A stretch of DNA of 21,737 nucleotides from a virus: IMG/VR virus record IMGVR_UViG_3300013094_000317, positions 1 to 21,737 of that record; one strand, 5' to 3'. The notes beneath the pieces were generated by a model. That model was not told the origin of the DNA. It saw only the letters and a list, made by a program, of their open reading frames with translations, and made no database searches. A program made the translations under genes and the position numbers. Positions within the stretch are counted from its first letter, which is position 1, and the number at the start of each line of letters is the position of its first letter. Shown here piece by piece: positions 19,328 through 21,737 of this stretch.

Positions 19328-20007
19328 TGAAAAAACCAGAGATAATTAAACCAATAAATACTAATAACAATAAAAGTGGAAATGAAAAGATGAGTCGTCC
19401 TAATGAGACAGGTGGAATTGCCCTAAGTGGTCATATTAAGATTTTTGATCCTAATAGTGGAGAAGTATTTGTAAACAAGCGCAACGCCATTCATTATGAA
19501 AATTTCTCACTTGGTCTTGCGCAAAGTATTAGTAATAGCCAACAGGGTTGGATTAGTGAAATGGCATTTGGTAACGGCGGAACATCCGTTGATCCAACTG
19601 GTGTTATCACATATCTACCAACAAATACAACTGGTAGTAACAGTTCTCTTTATAATCAAACCTATTACAAGGTTGTAGACAATTATAGTAACTATAATAC
19701 TGATCCAACTCGTAACAATATTAGTATTCGTCATACCGCTGGTACTGTTTATAGTGATATCTTTGTTACTTGTACGCTAGATTATGGCGAACCAAGTGGT
19801 CAGCAAGCATTTGATAATAGCACAAATATTAATGATACATTTGTATTTGACGAACTTGGTCTCAAAGCATGGAACGGCACCGTTGATACTGGTAACTTGT
19901 TAACTCATGTTATCTTCCATCCGATCCAGAAAAGTCTTAATCGTTTGATTCAAATTGATTATACTATTCGTGTTCAGACTTTAACTAACTTAACATCACA
20001 GGTATAA
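19327..20007 (+). CDS. Small conserved virion-type structural protein of unknown function
   Basis: The product is 226 residues from ATG 19327, whose A is the last base of the giant gene's TAA stop (TAATG overlap). AGGG lies seven bases upstream. A second in-frame ATG at 19390 gives a 205-residue protein starting MSRPNETGG. That start may be the native one: the 21 residues before it are Lys/Asn-rich, relatives I recall begin near the ETGG motif, and a late-promoter-like octamer lies between the two starts. Conserved-looking parts are SGHIKIFDPNSGEVFVNKRN, AIHYENFS, MAFGNGGTSVDPTG, CTLDYGEPSGQ, FVFDELGLKAW and THVIFHPIQKSLNRLIQIDY. I know this pattern from uncharacterised T4-like environmental phage proteins. 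Its place between the giant baseplate protein and the fibres suggests a baseplate or fibre-attachment role, but no fold can be named. Confidence 0.85.
   Translation: MKKPEIIKPINTNNNKSGNEKMSRPNETGGIALSGHIKIFDPNSGEVFVNKRNAIHYENFSLGLAQSISNSQQGWISEMAFGNGGTSVDPTGVITYLPTNTTGSNSSLYNQTYYKVVDNYSNYNTDPTRNNISIRHTAGTVYSDIFVTCTLDYGEPSGQQAFDNSTNINDTFVFDELGLKAWNGTVDTGNLLTHVIFHPIQKSLNRLIQIDYTIRVQTLTNLTSQV
19353..19360 (+). promoter_or_regulatory. Candidate T4-type late promoter inside the 5' end of the small structural gene
   Basis: AATAAATA (7/8 to TATAAATA) sits in the ten-base string CCAATAAATA, which recurs exactly at 20968-20977. It is 29 bases before the alternative ATG 19390 and downstream of ATG 19327. 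If it is active, its transcripts could only use the later start. Confidence 0.4.
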
Positions 20008-20010
20008 CCA

Positions 20011-20967
20011 ATGACATTTTATATTAACTATACCAACGGTGCAAATTTAACAGCTATCAGTGATGGTACAATCAATAATACTAGCACTAGTCTTACTCTT
20101 ATTGGAAAGAACTTTCCAACATATGGACAGTTGCTAAACCAAGACCTTGTTAGTATGTTAGAAAATTTTTCTAATATAACAAGTCCAAGCAATCCACTTG
20201 TTGGACAACTTTGGTATGATAGCGGCAATAATCTGCTAAAATATTATCGTGCGGGTGCTTCAAGTAATTATTGGCAAACTATTACTAATTTAATTTATAA
20301 TGCTACAACTCCAACTAGTCCACAACAAAGTGATTTCTGGTGGGATGCCACTAATCAACAGTTAAAATTCTTTGACCAATTAAACTGGATTACTGTTGGT
20401 CCACAAACTGCCAATGATGGGTTAAATCGTGTTAGTGGAACAAACAGTTTCATCGTTCAGATTGGCGGTAACAATGTATTCACTGTTGATGCCTATGGTC
20501 GAGTAAATGCAGCTTATAATCCTGTTGTTCAAATGATTGGAGCAACAAGTTCTTTTTCTAGCAGTGGTATTGGATCACCAACTACATTTGCTAGCAGCAC
20601 ACCTGCTACTATTAATATTGGAAGTTATTTTAACACAGCAACTGGTATTTTCACATGCCCAGTGGCGGGAATTTACCAAGTAGGCGCAAGTGTTTCAACT
20701 ATTGGTAATCCAAGTAGTCCAAACAGTCAGCTTAACACAAAGATAAGTTGGTGGAAAAACCAAAGTGACAGCGGTATTCTAAGTGCAGCGATTACTGAAA
20801 ATGTTGTAACAAGCGGCGGCGGAAGCGTTAGCACAAAAATTCCGCTTAATGCATCTGGATATCTACAATGTAATGCGGGTGATATCTTGCAATGTGTATG
20901 GTATGGTGATGTTGGTGACCAAGTTGATAATTCTACTGTAAACCTGAGTATCAGATTAGTTGGATAA
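20011..20967 (+). CDS. Tail fibre protein with WWD-type N-terminus and C1q-like C-terminal domain
   Basis: The product is 318 residues, with AGG eight bases before the ATG and the upstream stop only three bases away. Residues 1-95 form a domain common in T4-like environmental phage fibres: LIGKNFPTYGQLLNQDL, MLENFSN, NPLVGQLWYDSGNNLLKYY. A second short copy of its hairpin follows at about 108-132 (DFWWDATNQQLKFFDQLNW). The C-terminal part, about 172-318, reads like a C1q/TNF-type jelly roll: YFNTATGIFTCPVAGIYQVG (206-225), a SWWKNQ strand, then LNASGYLQCNAGDILQCVWY and a final strand NLSIRLVG at the very end. C1q-like domains are usually trimeric and bind ligands, so this could be a receptor-binding tip. 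The N-terminal domain is related to that of the next gene. Fibre assignment is by homology pattern; the host receptor is unknown. Confidence 0.85.
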   Translation: MTFYINYTNGANLTAISDGTINNTSTSLTLIGKNFPTYGQLLNQDLVSMLENFSNITSPSNPLVGQLWYDSGNNLLKYYRAGASSNYWQTITNLIYNATTPTSPQQSDFWWDATNQQLKFFDQLNWITVGPQTANDGLNRVSGTNSFIVQIGGNNVFTVDAYGRVNAAYNPVVQMIGATSSFSSSGIGSPTTFASSTPATINIGSYFNTATGIFTCPVAGIYQVGASVSTIGNPSSPNSQLNTKISWWKNQSDSGILSAAITENVVTSGGGSVSTKIPLNASGYLQCNAGDILQCVWYGDVGDQVDNSTVNLSIRLVG

Positions 20968-20969
20968 CC

Positions 20970-20977
20970 AATAAATA
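20970..20977 (+). promoter_or_regulatory. Candidate T4-type late promoter ahead of the second fibre gene
   Basis: AATAAATA lies in the 29-base gap between the two fibre genes, 19 bases before ATG 20997, and matches TATAAATA at seven of eight positions. The surrounding CCAATAAATA is identical to 19351-19360. This is the best placed of the three candidates because it is fully intergenic and followed by a good GGGA ribosome site at 20986-20989. Confidence 0.5.
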
Positions 20978-20996
20978 ATAGTGTTGGGAATCAGCT

Positions 20997-21737
20997 ATGA
21001 CTTATAGTGTTAAAAATAGTGCAGGTACAGTTACATATACAGTTGCCGATGGAGCAGCTAATATCAATGCTATAAGTTTGACTTTTATGGGCAAGGGTGA
21101 AACCAATTATGGCACATACCTTAACCAGAACTTTCTTTGGCTTTTAGAAAATTTCAGTAATAACAGCAGCAATCCCCCTGCATTTCCTGTGCAAGGTCAG
21201 TTATGGTGGGATAGCACCTATAAATTTTTAAATGTTTATGATGGAACAAAGTGGAACACTGTTTATGGCAATCTTGCTACGCTAACTGTTAACGGTGCAG
21301 TATCATTTAGTTCAGTAAGTGCTGGCACAATTGGTAATACTGGTGCTAAACTAACTGGTCTTATAACAACAAATGCACAACCTTATATCACAAGTGTTGG
21401 AACACTCACTGGATTAACAAGTGCTGGTTTATCAAGTAGTGCTACAATTACTGCGCCTGTGTTAGGCAATACAGGTGCCAACCTTATTGGCACAATCAAT
21501 ACAAATGCACAGCCATATGTTACAAGCGTTGGCACATTATCTTCACTAACAGCAAGTGGAACCACTAATTTACAAGGCACAACTAATGGTGCCACTATTA
21601 ATGCAACTAATCTTTATGCTACAACTATTGGTAATAGCGGTTCGACATATACTGGTTCAAGTATTACTCTTACTGGTAATACTAGTATTCAGGTCAATGC
21701 AGGTTCACTTGGAACTACAAGTGGCAATCAATTGGTA
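20997..21737 (+). CDS. Repeat-containing tail fibre protein, N-terminal part (runs off the window)
   Basis: The ATG at 20997 has GGGA seven bases upstream, and the frame is open for 247 codons to the window edge. Residues 1-90 match the N-terminal domain of the preceding fibre: SLTFMGKGETNYGTYLNQNF, LLENFSN and PVQGQLWWDSTYKFLNVYDG, ending KWNTVYG. They are followed by a Ser/Thr/Gly/Asn-rich shaft with two 44-residue repeats containing NAQPYITSVGTLTGLT and NAQPYVTSVGTLSSLT. The repeat is a familiar element of marine phage fibre shafts and usually precedes a receptor-binding or chaperone domain, here beyond the window. This is likely a distal or short tail fibre. The end of the gene cannot be seen, so length and tip are unknown. 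Confidence 0.85.
   Translation, partial: MTYSVKNSAGTVTYTVADGAANINAISLTFMGKGETNYGTYLNQNFLWLLENFSNNSSNPPAFPVQGQLWWDSTYKFLNVYDGTKWNTVYGNLATLTVNGAVSFSSVSAGTIGNTGAKLTGLITTNAQPYITSVGTLTGLTSAGLSSSATITAPVLGNTGANLIGTINTNAQPYVTSVGTLSSLTASGTTNLQGTTNGATINATNLYATTIGNSGSTYTGSSITLTGNTSIQVNAGSLGTTSGNQLV
21333..21596 (+). repeat. Two tandem 132-base (44-residue) fibre repeats
   Basis: Unit 1 is 21333-21464 and unit 2 is 21465-21596. Both begin with a G-N-T-G-A-x-L sequence and carry NAQPY(I/V)TSVGTL at the same offset (AATGCACA at 21372 and 21504). The period is exactly 132 bases. DNA identity is partial, with many third-base changes, so the protein repeat is what is conserved. Confidence 0.8.

Noticed and set aside
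21220-21235. CCTATAAATTTT as a late promoter inside the second fibre
   Set aside because: It lies within conserved coding sequence for STYKFLNV, and no start codon follows in a useful position.
1-21737. tRNA genes, CRISPR arrays, insertion sequences or attachment sites
   Set aside because: No cloverleaf-like segments, regularly spaced direct repeats with spacers, transposase motifs or terminal inverted repeats were seen. The coding density leaves no gap over 50 bases.

Overview
The window looks like part of the late structural (tail/baseplate) gene cluster of a T4-like myovirus, seen through AT-rich DNA with every recognisable gene on the + strand and almost no intergenic space. The two best family matches, a gp25-like baseplate wedge protein and a gp6-like (baseplate J type) wedge protein, fix the identity. 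The other genes resemble the uncharacterised giant structural proteins and modular fibres I know from environmental (marine and freshwater) T4-like phages. The host cannot be named from this sequence. I see no integrase, tRNA, insertion sequence or CRISPR array.

Layout, left to right. (1) 3-173: the Gly/Ser/Thr-rich C-terminal tail of a gene that starts outside the window. (2) 182-568: gp25-like wedge protein. (3) 614-4003: gp6-like wedge protein, about 1,129 residues, much longer than T4 gp6. (4) 4007-19327: one uninterrupted reading frame of 5,106 residues that fills about 70% of the window and sits where T4 has gp7. (5) 19327-20007 (or from 19390): a small conserved virion-type protein of unknown role. 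(6) 20011-20967: a fibre protein with an N-terminal WWD-type domain and a C1q-like C-terminal domain. (7) 20997 to the window end: the N-terminal part of a second fibre with a related N-terminus and a 44-residue tandem repeat. Spacings of 3 to 45 bases, or a one-base overlap, suggest one or a few co-transcribed late units. Three AATAAATA octamers, each 7/8 to the T4 late promoter TATAAATA, lie just ahead of starts.

The most interesting object is the giant protein. It is a mosaic of conserved blocks, likely scaffold for the baseplate, with many inserted small beta modules: a cupredoxin-like domain, about eight copies of a G-x-G-I-P-x-x-T module, about seven copies of a fibre-type beta module, four CBM5/12-like segments, a paired GGTGY module, and seven FG-GAP-like repeats that together could make one seven-bladed beta-propeller with large inter-blade insertions. 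My working model is that gp25 and gp6 build the wedge core, the giant protein decorates or extends the baseplate periphery, and the C1q-tipped and repeat-bearing fibres contact the host surface. That model is inference from gene order and motif reading. All domain calls were made by eye.
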